64,000 nt of DNA from JABDBE01 sp963832245 (GTDB taxonomy: Bacteria; Acidobacteriota; Terriglobia; Terriglobales; Acidobacteriaceae): NCBI GenBank assembly GCA_963832245.1, contig CAWHTG010000002.1, forward strand, positions 930,001-994,000. Direction: 5' to 3'. Made by a program: the position numbers and the translations under genes. The notes below the pieces were generated by a model, which ran no database searches, was not told the DNA's origin, and worked only from the letters and a program-made list of their open reading frames with translations. Positions 54,322 through 62,599 of this stretch are shown here, piece after piece; the first letter of the stretch is position 1, and each line of letters opens with the position of its first letter.

Positions 54322-54849
54322 CTAGGCAGTCGCCGCGTGTTCCTCCTCGAACGGCAGCGTCTGAATGAACGCGGCCAGTCTGGCCGCTTCCGCCTTGGTT
54401 AGATCGGTCGGAAGGCTCAGTCGGACGTCCAAGTCCTTTCTGAGTCTAAACGGGTGTTCCACCAAATGTTCATCCGGTGGCCCGCCTTGAGTTGGCCCTG
54501 CGACTTCGGTTGGCGGGGAAGCAGCCCCGATATTAACGTTCTGGCCTTGCGCAGCCTTGTTTACGTCCGTCAGCTTGGCGACCCATTCAAAGCGTGTCTT
54601 CCTGCCCCTCCTACCCGGGATGAAGCGCCCGCAGCCCAGTTCTTCCAGCTTTTTGAAGAACTTGATGACGGTCCAACGCGATGGGGGGCTTTGTTCACTG
54701 CTGAGCTTAAACATGAGGTTATCGATGCTGCTTGTGCTCATGTCGTTTTTGTACTTCGAGAGATGGTCGAAAATTACTTTAGCATCGGTGTCGAATAAAT
54801 AGAACGATCGTAAGTCCGCACCATTAATGTTGCCATTGTTTTTGGTCAT
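54322..54849 (-). CDS. Winged-HTH-like regulator paired with the HEPN-motif gene
   Basis: 175 residues. Residues of about 20-90 are helical with a likely DNA-binding fold: VIFDHLSKYKNDMSTSS, WTVIKFFKKLEELGCGRFIPG, RRGRKTRFEWVAKL. A Pro/Gly-rich linker (about 100-130) leads to a small C-terminal domain, FRLRKDLDVRLSLPTDLTKAE followed by AARLAAFIQTLPFEE. I recall similar proteins as uncharacterised HTH regulators. It is on the same strand as the HEPN-motif gene and upstream of it. A strong promoter with an inverted repeat lies just ahead of its ATG, pointing to autorepression. Confidence 0.74.
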   Translation of the reverse strand: MTKNNGNINGADLRSFYLFDTDAKVIFDHLSKYKNDMSTSSIDNLMFKLSSEQSPPSRWTVIKFFKKLEELGCGRFIPGRRGRKTRFEWVAKLTDVNKAAQGQNVNIGAASPPTEVAGPTQGGPPDEHLVEHPFRLRKDLDVRLSLPTDLTKAEAARLAAFIQTLPFEEEHAATA

Positions 54850-54858
54850 TGGATCCTC

Positions 54859-54900
54859 GCCTTATCGTTGAGTTTATAGTGATAAGGCTCAACATGTCAA
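54859..54900 (-). promoter_or_regulatory. Promoter with an inverted-repeat operator before the HTH gene
   Basis: On the minus strand TTGACA (54895-54900) and TATAAA (54873-54878) are spaced by 16 bases. GCCTTATC (54859-54866) and GATAAGGC (54881-54888) are perfect inverted arms placed on either side of the -10 box. Further copies lie upstream: GCCTTATC at 54989-54996 and GGTAAGGC (one mismatch) at 54942-54949. Confidence 0.72.
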
Positions 54901-55166
54901 CCAAACCATAACCGTATTCCAGCTAATACCAATGTCTATATGGTAAGGCTGCTCGTTTTATGTCAAACCTTAAACATTATGGCTACTCGCCTTATCGCAG
55001 CGCTGTAGCGCTGCGCACTCAAAATCGCAAAAAAGATGGCAATTGGGTTCGCCGGCGGCGGACAGGAGTGTCCGCCCTACACGGTTTTTGGGGCTGGCCC
55101 AGACCATCCTTACTCTCGAGGGTGTCCCGTCCAAGCTTCGCTTGGGCGGGGATTTTCTTCGGTTGA

Positions 55167-55272
55167 TTCCGCGGGTCGCTTTGGCGGCATCGCCTCCCAC
55201 CCTAGCGCAAAGAACGCGCTAGGATGGGGCACCCCTCGGTTTGGTTTGGGTGAGAAAAACCATCGTCGTCGG
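55167..55272 (+). repeat. 106-bp direct repeat, left copy
   Basis: This segment recurs at 56556-56661 with about six mismatches by eye. It contains the hairpin CCTAGCGC-AAAGAAC-GCGCTAGG (55201-55223) followed by ATGGGGCACCCC. The two copies bracket the PD-(D/E)XK nuclease gene. Confidence 0.85.
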
Positions 55273-55782
55273 CCCGTGATTCGATTCCGGCGCGGTTCTC
55301 GCGGCGCTGAAGCGCTGCGCCGCCCACAATCACGGTTCAAAGATGACGATTGGGTTCAACGGCGGCGGACAGGAGTGTCCGCCCTACACGGTTTTTTGGT
55401 TGCTGCGATTCGATTTCTGCTGCGCTCGGCTCTCGCGTCGCGTAGGTCCCTCAGGGGCTGAAGCCCGGTGTTCATCGGGGACTCCTAACGGCCCGGCTGA
55501 AGCCGGGCCCTTTCAAAACTGCTCGTGGTTGGTGGGTCGGCTTCCCTGGACACTATCGGGTCGCGCGTGAAAGTGCAGAGATCCTTCGTTGGGAGTCCCC
55601 GGCTTTGCCGGGGACTCCGCGGCCTCAGGATGACAGCGGAAGGGGTATCGTGCGGCCCGGCTGAAGCCGGGCCCTCCCAAAGCTGTAGCCAACGGCCACT
55701 TTCGGAGCAACGTCAACTTCCCCACCCTAACGTCGAAGAGCACGGCGTTAAGGTGGGCCACCCTTTTATTAATTTTCTTAGG

Positions 55783-56295
55783 TCATCGTAGTTTGGGTTG
55801 GGGGATGTAGTCCTCGATTATTCCGTAGAGGTCGAAGCGGTCCTTCTTTTGGAGGGGGGCTGGGGCGCGGTCGTGGAGTAGGTGCCAGGCTTCGCGGTAG
55901 GGTTCCCATTGGTTTTGTTTGTCGCCGGGGCAGACGCGGATGGCGTGTTTGCGGGCGGCTACCTCGGACGGGATGATGTACCAGATATCTTTGGGGATGC
56001 AGTAGACGGCTAAGTAGTCGAAGTCGGTGGGCTCGTAGCGGCGGTTGGGGCCGTTTACGTGGAAGAGGCTGGCTACGAAGTTTCCGGGCTTCAGGTTGCT
56101 GGCTTGGAAGAATGTGGATTTGACCTGGACGCTGATGAAGCGGGTTCCTAGATCGAGGACTACGTCGTATTGGGCGGTGTCGCCGAGGGGCTTGGCTAGT
56201 TGGAAGCCTTGTTCGATGGCTTTGGTCATGAAACGAAGCTCGGCCCATTGGCCTCGCTTTTTGTGGCTGCGGATGTCCATGCCGGAGGTTTTCAC
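55783..56295 (-). CDS. Stand-alone PD-(D/E)XK nuclease-like protein
   Basis: 170 residues with the restriction-endonuclease fold pattern: Glu19 in KRGQWAELRFM, Asp44 in AQYDVVLDLG and the catalytic strand ISVQVKSTFF with Gln57-x-Lys59. The helices and strands between are of normal length, so the site looks intact. It resembles the group-I-intron-type or PDDEXK_11 nucleases that occur as lone genes. There is no methyltransferase or toxin partner nearby. Long direct repeats flank the gene. The codon use (many G-ending, GGG-rich) differs from neighbours. Confidence 0.72.
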   Translation of the reverse strand: MKTSGMDIRSHKKRGQWAELRFMTKAIEQGFQLAKPLGDTAQYDVVLDLGTRFISVQVKSTFFQASNLKPGNFVASLFHVNGPNRRYEPTDFDYLAVYCIPKDIWYIIPSEVAARKHAIRVCPGDKQNQWEPYREAWHLLHDRAPAPLQKKDRFDLYGIIEDYIPQPKLR

Positions 56296-56823
56296 TTTGT
56301 CCTTTTGTGCTCAATAGAAAAGGCGCGGCCCGGTGGGCTGCGCCTTAGTTTGATCCTATATTTAGGCTAGCATTTTTGAGGGGGTAAACCCGCCAAGTTT
56401 TGAGATTTATATTTGTCATAGTTGCAGTCGTTTGGAAGGATTTGGGTGCTTTAGGGGTATTGACAAGATTTTGTCCGGTCGCGTCGGCACTCCTCAGGGG
56501 CTAAGTAGTGCGCGACTTCGACGTAGGGTGACCGGCTTCGTAGGTTCGATGGCATTTCCGCGGATCGCTTTGGCAGCATCGCCTCCCACCCTAGCGCACA
56601 GAACGCGCTAGGATGGGGCACCCCTCGGTTTGGTTTGGGTTAGAAAAACCAATGTCGTCGGGGGCTGGCCCGGACCCGAGCGATCGCCTTTCATTTTTCA
56701 AGGGTGGCCGGTCCAAGCTCTGCCGGGATCCGGATCGCGCTAACGGCCTGGTCTGTTGACATTGCTATGCCCCGAGCGTAAGGTTGGGCGGTTTATCCCC
56801 CAAAACAATACAAGGAGCGCAAC
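56296..56823. other. Intergenic region with the right direct repeat
   Basis: About 530 bases without a gene. An AT-rich part (56340-56470) is followed by the right copy of the 106-bp repeat (56556-56661) and then a GGGGCTGGCCC stretch that also follows closely on the first 57-bp repeat near 55091. It ends with CAAGGAGCGC, the ribosome binding site of the cupin gene. Confidence 0.65.
56556..56661 (+). repeat. 106-bp direct repeat, right copy
   Basis: This is the second copy of the element at 55167-55272, with the same hairpin arms (56590-56597 and 56605-56612). It has no reading frame. Confidence 0.85.
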
Positions 56824-57219
56824 ATGCGAATGCAGCTACGGTTGTGTGCTGTGGTGTTTTTGTGTCTTGGTTTTGCGGGCATAGTCCTGGCTCAGGATGC
56901 GGTTAAGGTTGATCCGAAGCATTACAGCGTTATCACGGAGAATGATCAGGTGCGGATTCTTAAGGTGCACTATGGTCCCCATGAGAAGTCGGTGATGCAC
57001 AGTCATCCGGCCGCGGTTGCTGTATTCCTGACCGATAGCAAGGGACAGTTCACCTTTCCGGACGGAAAAACAGACACCTTTAACGGCAAAGCAGGCGACG
57101 CGATTTATGAAACTGCGACCACCCACTTACCGGAGAATACCGGCGACAATGCGATGGACATAATCGTCGTCGAACTGAAGGGTCACGCCGCCAAGTCCAA
57201 GATGGCCAGTACGAAGTAG
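56824..57219 (+). CDS. Exported cupin-domain protein
   Basis: 131 residues with a signal peptide (LCAVVFLCLGFAGIVLAQ). The mature part is a single small cupin: VRILKVHYGPHEKSVMHSHP gives the metal-binding His-x-His and Glu, GQFTFPDGKTD the turn, and GDAIYETATTHLPENTG the second motif. It probably binds a metal ion in the periplasm. The ribosome binding site AAGGAGCG is good. No operon partner is present. The substrate is unknown. Confidence 0.85.
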   Translation: MRMQLRLCAVVFLCLGFAGIVLAQDAVKVDPKHYSVITENDQVRILKVHYGPHEKSVMHSHPAAVAVFLTDSKGQFTFPDGKTDTFNGKAGDAIYETATTHLPENTGDNAMDIIVVELKGHAAKSKMASTK

Positions 57220-57561
57220 ATCTTTTTCCGCAGTAGCTGAACGGTCTTTCAAGCTCCGCTTGTTCGGGGATGTTCGTCAGTTCCTCAGGGGCTAAAGCCC
57301 AGCATCGAGAGGGAACGTAACGGCCCGGCCCGAAGCCGGGCCCTCCCCTCGCCGGGCCCTTCCCGAGACCATTTCTCATGTATTTAGGCTGATGTCAATT
57401 TCCGCACGCTTACGTCAAACCAGGAGATCAGGATGGGGCTTCCTGGGGCAGTCGTCTCGGCAGAAACCAATAGTGAAGAACTGAATGTGGTCACCAGATT
57501 GACCTCTGGAACAAGCGGTGAGAGACTGGCTGCGCTCATCCTGACCGGTTTGCGAGGCTAT
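57220..57561. other. Intergenic region with GGCCCGGC palindromes
   Basis: About 340 bases. AGGGGCTAAAGCCC and GGCCCGGCCCGAAGCCGGGCC (near 57285-57345) belong to the same family as those at 55452-55510 and 55651-55675. The 3' half is the leader of the TPR gene; an in-frame extension to 57433 lacks a signal peptide and is not used. Confidence 0.55.
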
Positions 57562-59511
57562 ATGAATCAGCGACTCTTCAAAGCAGTGGTCACGGGGTTG
57601 ATATCAGTGCTGCTCGGAACCAGCGCCTCTGCGCAACGCGGCGGCCCGACTACGACGCTTCCCGGCACAGTCTCCAGCCTTCCAGGACAACCAACGGTCG
57701 CGAGCAATGGCAGCATCATCCAGCTGGCGGTGCGGGATGAGAAGCGAAAACCGCTTGATCGGCAGGCGCTGGTGCAAATCACGAATAAGACTACGGGGCA
57801 AATTCAGGCGCAGGTGACACAGGACGATTCGATAGTGACGATCGTCGATTTGCAGACGGGACAATATGAACTGGCGGTGAGCGCCCTCGGGTATTTGACG
57901 TCGCACCAGGACGTGATGATCAGCGGCAGGGTGATGACGACCCAGATGCAGGTCGAACTGGCGAGAGATCCCTCTGCCATCGATCTGGGCGCGGTGAACT
58001 CGAAGGAGATGCCCTCCAAGGTGCGCAAAAACATGCTGCACGGCATGGCTGCGCTCAAGTCCTCGAAGCTGGAGGAAGCGCAGAAGAAACTGGAGGCTGC
58101 TTACAACGGTGATCCTTCGAATTCAGACGTGAATTTCCTGCTGGGCTACCTGTATTTTGAGAAACAGGACATGGAGCGGGCCCAGAGTTATCTCGCGGCC
58201 GCGGTTCAGTCGGCGCCGCACAACGTTCAGGCGCTCACCTTGCTGGGACGGGTGGATCTGCAGCGCAACGACGCGGCCGCGGCTCGAGGCCCGCTGGAAC
58301 AGGCAGTTGCGACCCATCCGGATTCTTGGATGGCGCATTATCTTCTTTCTAACGCCTATCTGCAGCAAAAGGATTTCGAGAAGTCGCAAGCGCAAGCGCG
58401 GCTTGCGATTGAAAGAGGAGCGAGCGCGGCGAATCCGGCTCAACTGATTCTGGGCCAGGCGTTGGGCAATCTGAAGCGCTACCCAGAGGCGATTCAGGCG
58501 CTGGAGACATTCTTGAAGGCCGCGCCGAGCGACCCCCATACGTGGGGGGTTCGCCGCTTAGCCAATGAACTGGAGAAGCGGCAGTCCCAAGGACTTAACG
58601 ACGATCGCGGAAGCCAATCCATTGCCTCGGGAGCGGTGCCGGAGCCGATTATCGCCGCCACCTCCCCGGACTTGATGGTGAAGAATTGGGGCCCTCCTGG
58701 CGTGGATGACGCAACGCCCCAAGTGGCTTCTGGCGTCTCATGCCCGGCCGAGAAAGTCATTCAGCAGGCGGGCGAGCGCGTCAAGGAACTGGTGGATGAT
58801 TTGGCCAAGTTCGACGCGGTGGAAGATGTGTACCACGAAGAAGTCGATCAGTTGGGGATTCCGAAGAAACACACCACGATCAGATTCGACTATGTTGCGT
58901 CGATCGCAGAGCCGAAGCCCGGTAGCTTCAGGGTCGAAGAGTTTCGCACTGGGCGCTCTGGGACGGAAGATTTTCCCGACCAGATCGCCACTCGTGGCTT
59001 GCCGACGCTGGCATTCATCTTCCACCCCGACATGCGCGACGACTTCCAAATGAGCTGCGAAGGTCTGGGCACCTGGAATGAGAAGGCCACCTGGCTGATT
59101 CATTTTCAGCAACGGGAGGAAAAGCCGCGCCGCATTCAAGCCTACATCGTCGGCGGCAGAGAGTATGACGTCAGCCTGAAGGGAAGAGCCTGGATCTCCG
59201 CGGACACGTTCCAGATCGTTCGACTGGAGTCGGATTTACTGACTCCGATAAAGGAGATTCAGTTGCTTAGCGAGCATCAGGCAGTGGAGTATGCTCCGGT
59301 CCGATTCCCGAAGAGCAACTCTCAACTCTGGCTGCCCAAGAACGCGGAGCTTTACTTCGACTTCCACAAGCACCGCTATTTCCGGCGCCACAGTTTCGAT
59401 CACTTCATGCTGTTCTCGGTGGATACGGAGGAGAAACGCAAGGAGCCGAAAGAAGCTAAGATTCCGGAGTCGAGGTCGCCAAAATCCAAATCTCGCAAGC
59501 GGCAGGCTTGA
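57562..59511 (+). CDS. Secreted TPR protein with an N-terminal regulatory-like beta domain
   Basis: 649 residues from MNQRLFKAVVTGL, chosen over the longer frame because it gives a signal peptide cleaved after TSASAQ and a GAGG five bases upstream. After it comes a carboxypeptidase-regulatory-like domain (LQTGQYELAVSALGYLTS), then at least four TPR units (about 155-350): LLGYLYFEKQDMERAQSYL, LTLLGRVDLQRNDAAAARGP, LLSNAYLQQKDFEKSQAQA. The C-terminal 280 residues are beta-rich, contain FDAVEDVYHEEVDQLG and end in a basic tail. It probably acts as a periplasmic scaffold. No enzyme motif is visible. Confidence 0.82.
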   Translation: MNQRLFKAVVTGLISVLLGTSASAQRGGPTTTLPGTVSSLPGQPTVASNGSIIQLAVRDEKRKPLDRQALVQITNKTTGQIQAQVTQDDSIVTIVDLQTGQYELAVSALGYLTSHQDVMISGRVMTTQMQVELARDPSAIDLGAVNSKEMPSKVRKNMLHGMAALKSSKLEEAQKKLEAAYNGDPSNSDVNFLLGYLYFEKQDMERAQSYLAAAVQSAPHNVQALTLLGRVDLQRNDAAAARGPLEQAVATHPDSWMAHYLLSNAYLQQKDFEKSQAQARLAIERGASAANPAQLILGQALGNLKRYPEAIQALETFLKAAPSDPHTWGVRRLANELEKRQSQGLNDDRGSQSIASGAVPEPIIAATSPDLMVKNWGPPGVDDATPQVASGVSCPAEKVIQQAGERVKELVDDLAKFDAVEDVYHEEVDQLGIPKKHTTIRFDYVASIAEPKPGSFRVEEFRTGRSGTEDFPDQIATRGLPTLAFIFHPDMRDDFQMSCEGLGTWNEKATWLIHFQQREEKPRRIQAYIVGGREYDVSLKGRAWISADTFQIVRLESDLLTPIKEIQLLSEHQAVEYAPVRFPKSNSQLWLPKNAELYFDFHKHRYFRRHSFDHFMLFSVDTEEKRKEPKEAKIPESRSPKSKSRKRQA

Positions 59512-59746
59512 CGGGAAAAAGCTGCGGTGGGCGATCTGTATTGTGGCGTTTAGGCGATTTGATTTCTGCTGTACTCTTCTCCCGTCGCCTAGGTCGCGAG
59601 TTCAAATGGATTTGACCTGAGATGGTCAACCGCCACCTGAACCAAGGGCGCATGATTAAATTGCTATTGTGGACGGTGCGCCACATTGGTCCGGCACCCC
59701 GCTACAATGGCTCTTATCCGCGCGACGAGACCAATGACCAACACCA

Positions 59747-60232
59747 ATGACCAACAACGACCGACCTCCTACTGCCCCTGACGAATTCTGGATGGAAGAA
59801 GCCCTCCGTGTGGCACAGCGCGCCTTGGAAGCTGGCGAAGTTCCGGTAGGCGCCGTCGTTGTTCACGCCGGTGCAATCGTCGGTCGAGGCTGGAATCGCA
59901 ATCTTACCGACTTCGACCCTACGGCGCACGCCGAAGTTATTGCCCTTCGCCAAGCCGGGGCGGCCTTGGGCAACCACCGTCTGGGAGATTGCGAGCTCTT
60001 TGTTACAATTGAGCCGTGTCCTATGTGCGCGGGCGCCTTGGTGCATTCACGGGTGAAACGCGTAGTTTATGGCGCCGACGACCCGAAGGCGGGCGCAGTC
60101 CACTCGGTGATGGAAGTGCTGAACCATCCTCGGCTAAATCACCAGACGGAGATTCGTGGAGGCGTGCTGGCCGGACGTAGCGCTGAGCTGTTGCAGTCGT
60201 TTTTTAGAAGCCGGCGTGCGGAAGGTCGCTAA
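59747..60232 (+). CDS. tadA: tRNA-specific adenosine deaminase
   Basis: 161 residues. It converts A34 to inosine in tRNA-Arg(ACG), needed for decoding CGN codons. Zinc site and catalytic Glu in THAE-type motif AHAEVIAL (His61, Glu63) and PCPMCAGAL (Cys91, Cys94). The substrate loop GNHRLGDCELFVTIEP is typical. It is complete and ends in a basic tail. Just downstream is tRNA-Ser. No clear Shine-Dalgarno site precedes the ATG; an ATG 14 bases upstream is in another frame. Confidence 0.95.
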   Translation: MTNNDRPPTAPDEFWMEEALRVAQRALEAGEVPVGAVVVHAGAIVGRGWNRNLTDFDPTAHAEVIALRQAGAALGNHRLGDCELFVTIEPCPMCAGALVHSRVKRVVYGADDPKAGAVHSVMEVLNHPRLNHQTEIRGGVLAGRSAELLQSFFRSRRAEGR

Positions 60233-60353
60233 GGATGGACGTTGGTCGATGTCCGTAGTTGAGTTCCGGGTTTTTGCGCGAAGTACGTCAGGACAATTAC
60301 CGTGAGGGCATTGGTTGGCGCGAAAAGCCTGCAAACGAATTAGCTGCGGGCGC

Positions 60354-60443
60354 GGAGAGGTGCGTGAGCGGTTGAAACGATCCGCCTCGAAAGCGGACAT
60401 ACCTTAACGGGTATCGGGGGTTCGAATCCCTCCCTCTCCGCCA
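60354..60443 (+). tRNA. tRNA-Ser (anticodon CGA)
   Basis: A 90-base type II tRNA including CCA. The acceptor arms GGAGAGG (60354-60360) and CCTCTCC (60433-60439) pair fully; G and CCA follow. The anticodon loop CTCGAAA between CCGC and GCGG gives CGA, reading UCG. A long variable arm (ACCTTAACGGGT region) and the T arm GGGGGTTCGAATCCCTC are as expected. The encoded CCA is present. An integrase remnant begins 64 bases downstream, so the 3' end may be an old attachment site. Confidence 0.95.
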
Positions 60444-60507
60444 TTGCTTTTGTTATCTAGCAGTTGCAAGGGCTCCTACCACACACTCATACCAGTGGAG
60501 GAAGCCG

Positions 60508-60990
60508 TTGCGAAAAGTCAAAGTCAATCTCACCAAATACGTGGCTACTGAGGCCGGGCTGCGCTACTGCCCCGCCGTCATCACGTCGAATGGCCGCATA
60601 AAGCAAGACATCGTACTCGTAAGCGGCAAAGAAGAACGCCATCCCGAGGGCGCGTACTATCTCGATTGGCGCAGGAATGGCGTACGGGTTCGGCTGTCAG
60701 TCGGGAAGAACGCTCAGGATGCGCTCACCCAGCGCGACCGCAAAACGTTCGAACTGAATGCGGCCAACCATGGCGTTGAACTTGCATCCAGTGTCGGGCC
60801 GAATGGCAGCAGTGCCAACGACGGTCGGAAGCCGTTGTCCGTTGCCGTCGCAGACTTCTTGGAAGATGCGAAATTGAGTAAGAAGCCCAAGACACACGCC
60901 GCATACAAAGCGGCCCTGAACTACTTCACGGAATCCTGCCCGAAGCTCTACGTGGAAGACATCGAACGACGAAGCCTCCACCAGCAATAA
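60508..60990 (+). pseudogene. Truncated tyrosine-recombinase (integrase) N-terminal part
   Basis: 160 residues from a TTG with GGAGGAAG directly upstream. After about 100 residues with a strand-rich N-terminus (YCPAVITSNGRIKQDIVL) comes the SAM-like core-binding domain: PLSVAVADFLEDAKLSKKP, THAAYKAALNYFTESCPKLY, VEDIER. The catalytic domain with the Arg...His-x-x-Arg...Tyr residues is absent; the frame stops soon after VEDIERRSLHQQ, followed by an unrelated gene. It is a remnant of a mobile element that used the adjacent tRNA-Ser as target. No other element genes remain. Confidence 0.82.
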
Positions 60991-61010
60991 CGATCCGTTT
61001 CCTCATACTT

Positions 61011-61817
61011 CTACCTAACCACCATTGTTGCTGCTCCCTGCGTTCGTTCGAGATCGTTCAGCTTTTTCTGCTGGTCGGGCTTGAGAAGCTTGTAGATTTT
61101 CGATTGCATGCGGGCATTAGTGACGATCAGTTTGGCCAGCACATTTGCTTCCTTATCAGCCAGACCTTTGACCTCCTTTTCATTTATATGCTCACTGCTG
61201 ACTGCCAGTAGCTTGGCTCGTGTAGCTTGAAGCTCTGTCATCAGAGGCTCGAGATTCTGTTGTTCCTGCAACATCAGTTGCTGGATAGCTTCAACTTGCG
61301 ATTGGCATAAATTAAGGTACTCAACCAAGGAGGAGTTTAGCTGGAGGGATGAGAATGGCAAGGCCACTACTACGATCTCGTTTTTCTGCCCAGGATCGAG
61401 TGTCGCTTGATCATCGGGAATTCTCGCCGAGTCCTTTTCTCCGATTTGACGCCACAGGCTGAGCAGTTCAAATTGCATTTGGGTCAGCTGATATTGCTCC
61501 GCACTCATCTCAACTGCCTGCTCGCTGCTGAGTTCGCCACGTGCGACAGCTTCGCCAATGGTAGTGAGAGTGGCCGAGAATTTCTGTGTAAGAGCAACCA
61601 TTAGCGAGTCATAATCCGGCAACGCTTGTGGCGGGTCAGCCGGCACAACCGCGGGAACTGACGGAAAATTTGCGGATGGTGACTGCTCCGCGGGAGTCAC
61701 CAGCGATTGACCATTTCTGGTGCGAGCATTTGTTTCGCTATCGTCGCCAGCCGCTAGCGCACCCGGCGCCACAGCAGCAGCCAACAGGAGGACAGAAAAA
61801 AACAACTTCGTTTTCAT
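61011..61817 (-). CDS. Exported helical protein, Spy/CpxP-like
   Basis: About 268 residues from MKTKLFFSVLLLAAAVA, with GGAAAGGTAG at the right distance. A signal peptide ends near GALAAG, followed by a Pro/Ser/Ala linker and a long helical domain (about 75-268). It contains LTQMQFELLSLW and, near the end, KIYKLLKPDQQKKLNDLE, like the L-T-x2-Q motifs of Spy/CpxP periplasmic chaperones. It may protect envelope proteins or bind metal. It is on the same strand as the efflux and stress genes upstream. Confidence 0.75.
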   Translation of the reverse strand: MKTKLFFSVLLLAAAVAPGALAAGDDSETNARTRNGQSLVTPAEQSPSANFPSVPAVVPADPPQALPDYDSLMVALTQKFSATLTTIGEAVARGELSSEQAVEMSAEQYQLTQMQFELLSLWRQIGEKDSARIPDDQATLDPGQKNEIVVVALPFSSLQLNSSLVEYLNLCQSQVEAIQQLMLQEQQNLEPLMTELQATRAKLLAVSSEHINEKEVKGLADKEANVLAKLIVTNARMQSKIYKLLKPDQQKKLNDLERTQGAATMVVR

Positions 61818-61917
61818 TTTCAAACTACCTTTCCCCGGACAGTCCATCAAAAGCTCGGCCCCAACGAAGCGCTACGCGCCGATCTCGTGCTCAGACAGCC
61901 CGTGCAACATTACAAAA

Positions 61918-62109
61918 CTATCGCCTGGACGCAGAGACATTGCGGTCATGCTTCCGCGAGTCCACGCGAGAGCGTAGCGCCCGTTCCCCCAGACTCCACA
62001 ATAGGGGCACTATCGCAACAATCACGATCAAAAAGTCGAACCTTGCCCGCTCGATTGCGAACTCGATGAGCGCGGCGAAGACGATCGTAAGAACTGCTAT
62101 CCGTTTCAT
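61918..62109 (-). CDS. Small membrane protein
   Basis: 63 residues: two hydrophobic segments (AVLTIVFAALIEFAI and FLIVIVAIVPLLWSLG) separated by ERARFD, and a basic tail. It starts with ATG and has CGGAAC upstream. It is in line with the stress protein gene on the same strand. Its length and hydrophobic pattern favour a genuine gene, but there is no family evidence. Confidence 0.5.
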   Translation of the reverse strand: MKRIAVLTIVFAALIEFAIERARFDFLIVIVAIVPLLWSLGERALRSRVDSRKHDRNVSASRR

Positions 62110-62143
62110 ATGTGTTCCGAATTAGTCGATCAAAACCCGCGGC

Positions 62144-62584
62144 TCAGTGAACCTCCAGGATGCTGCTAGCCACGAGTTGTGAAAGATCGTGTGTCGTGTG
62201 GTTCCATAGGCGGCTGAATAGCCCGTAACGCCGAGGTACACCCAATACCAAGAGATCACTCCGAGTCCTCTGCACGCATTCCACAATCGCCTTTACTTCA
62301 TCCCCCTCGACGAGTTCAGTGTTCAGGGCAATGCCTTGCTGACGAGCAGCTTCTTGGGCATTCACCTGCAGCTTTCGGTAGTACTGTGAAGCCTGCCTGG
62401 GTAGCATGATGCTAGCGCCGTTTACTTCGACATCCATATACCCAGCAGCATAGGCGGGCACCTTCTCGTATACGTAGACCGTGCTCAGTTCGGCCTTCAG
62501 GCTCTTGGCAAGCTGAATGCCGACAATCAATGCACGTCCAGATTCAGAAGATCCGTCGTACGCAACTAGAATTTTCTTAAACAT
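62144..62584 (-). CDS. Universal stress protein, UspA family
   Basis: About 146 residues from MFKKILVAYDGSSESGRA, chosen because GAAAGGTAC precedes it. The Usp fold is clear: LVAYDGS at strand 1, TELVEGDEVKAIVECV and DLLVLGVPRRYGL at strand 4. The ATP-binding G-x2-G-x9-G-[ST] signature seems altered (LGVPRRYGLFSRLW), so it may not bind ATP. It lies 15 bases after the outer-membrane efflux gene and is probably in the same operon. Its role in stress is inferred from the family. Confidence 0.88.
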   Translation of the reverse strand: MFKKILVAYDGSSESGRALIVGIQLAKSLKAELSTVYVYEKVPAYAAGYMDVEVNGASIMLPRQASQYYRKLQVNAQEAARQQGIALNTELVEGDEVKAIVECVQRTRSDLLVLGVPRRYGLFSRLWNHTTHDLSQLVASSILEVH

Positions 62585-62599
62585 CTTTGTACCTTTCAC

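Larger units (their letters stand above)
54850..55782. other. Gene-free, repeat-rich region
   Basis: About 930 bases with no believable gene. It holds the HTH operator region, two copies of a 57-bp repeat (55035-55091 and 55342-55399), each with the hairpin GGCGGACA-GGAG-TGTCCGCC (55057-55076 and 55364-55383), the first 106-bp direct repeat (55167-55272), GGCCCGGC-TGAA-GCCGGGCC palindromes, and a CCACCCTAACG / CGTTAAGGTGG inverted repeat near 55721-55755. Confidence 0.75.

Noticed and set aside
55035..55461. Open frame of 141 residues through the repeats
   Set aside because: It is built from palindromic repeats (two near-identical segments) and has no start signal or domain.
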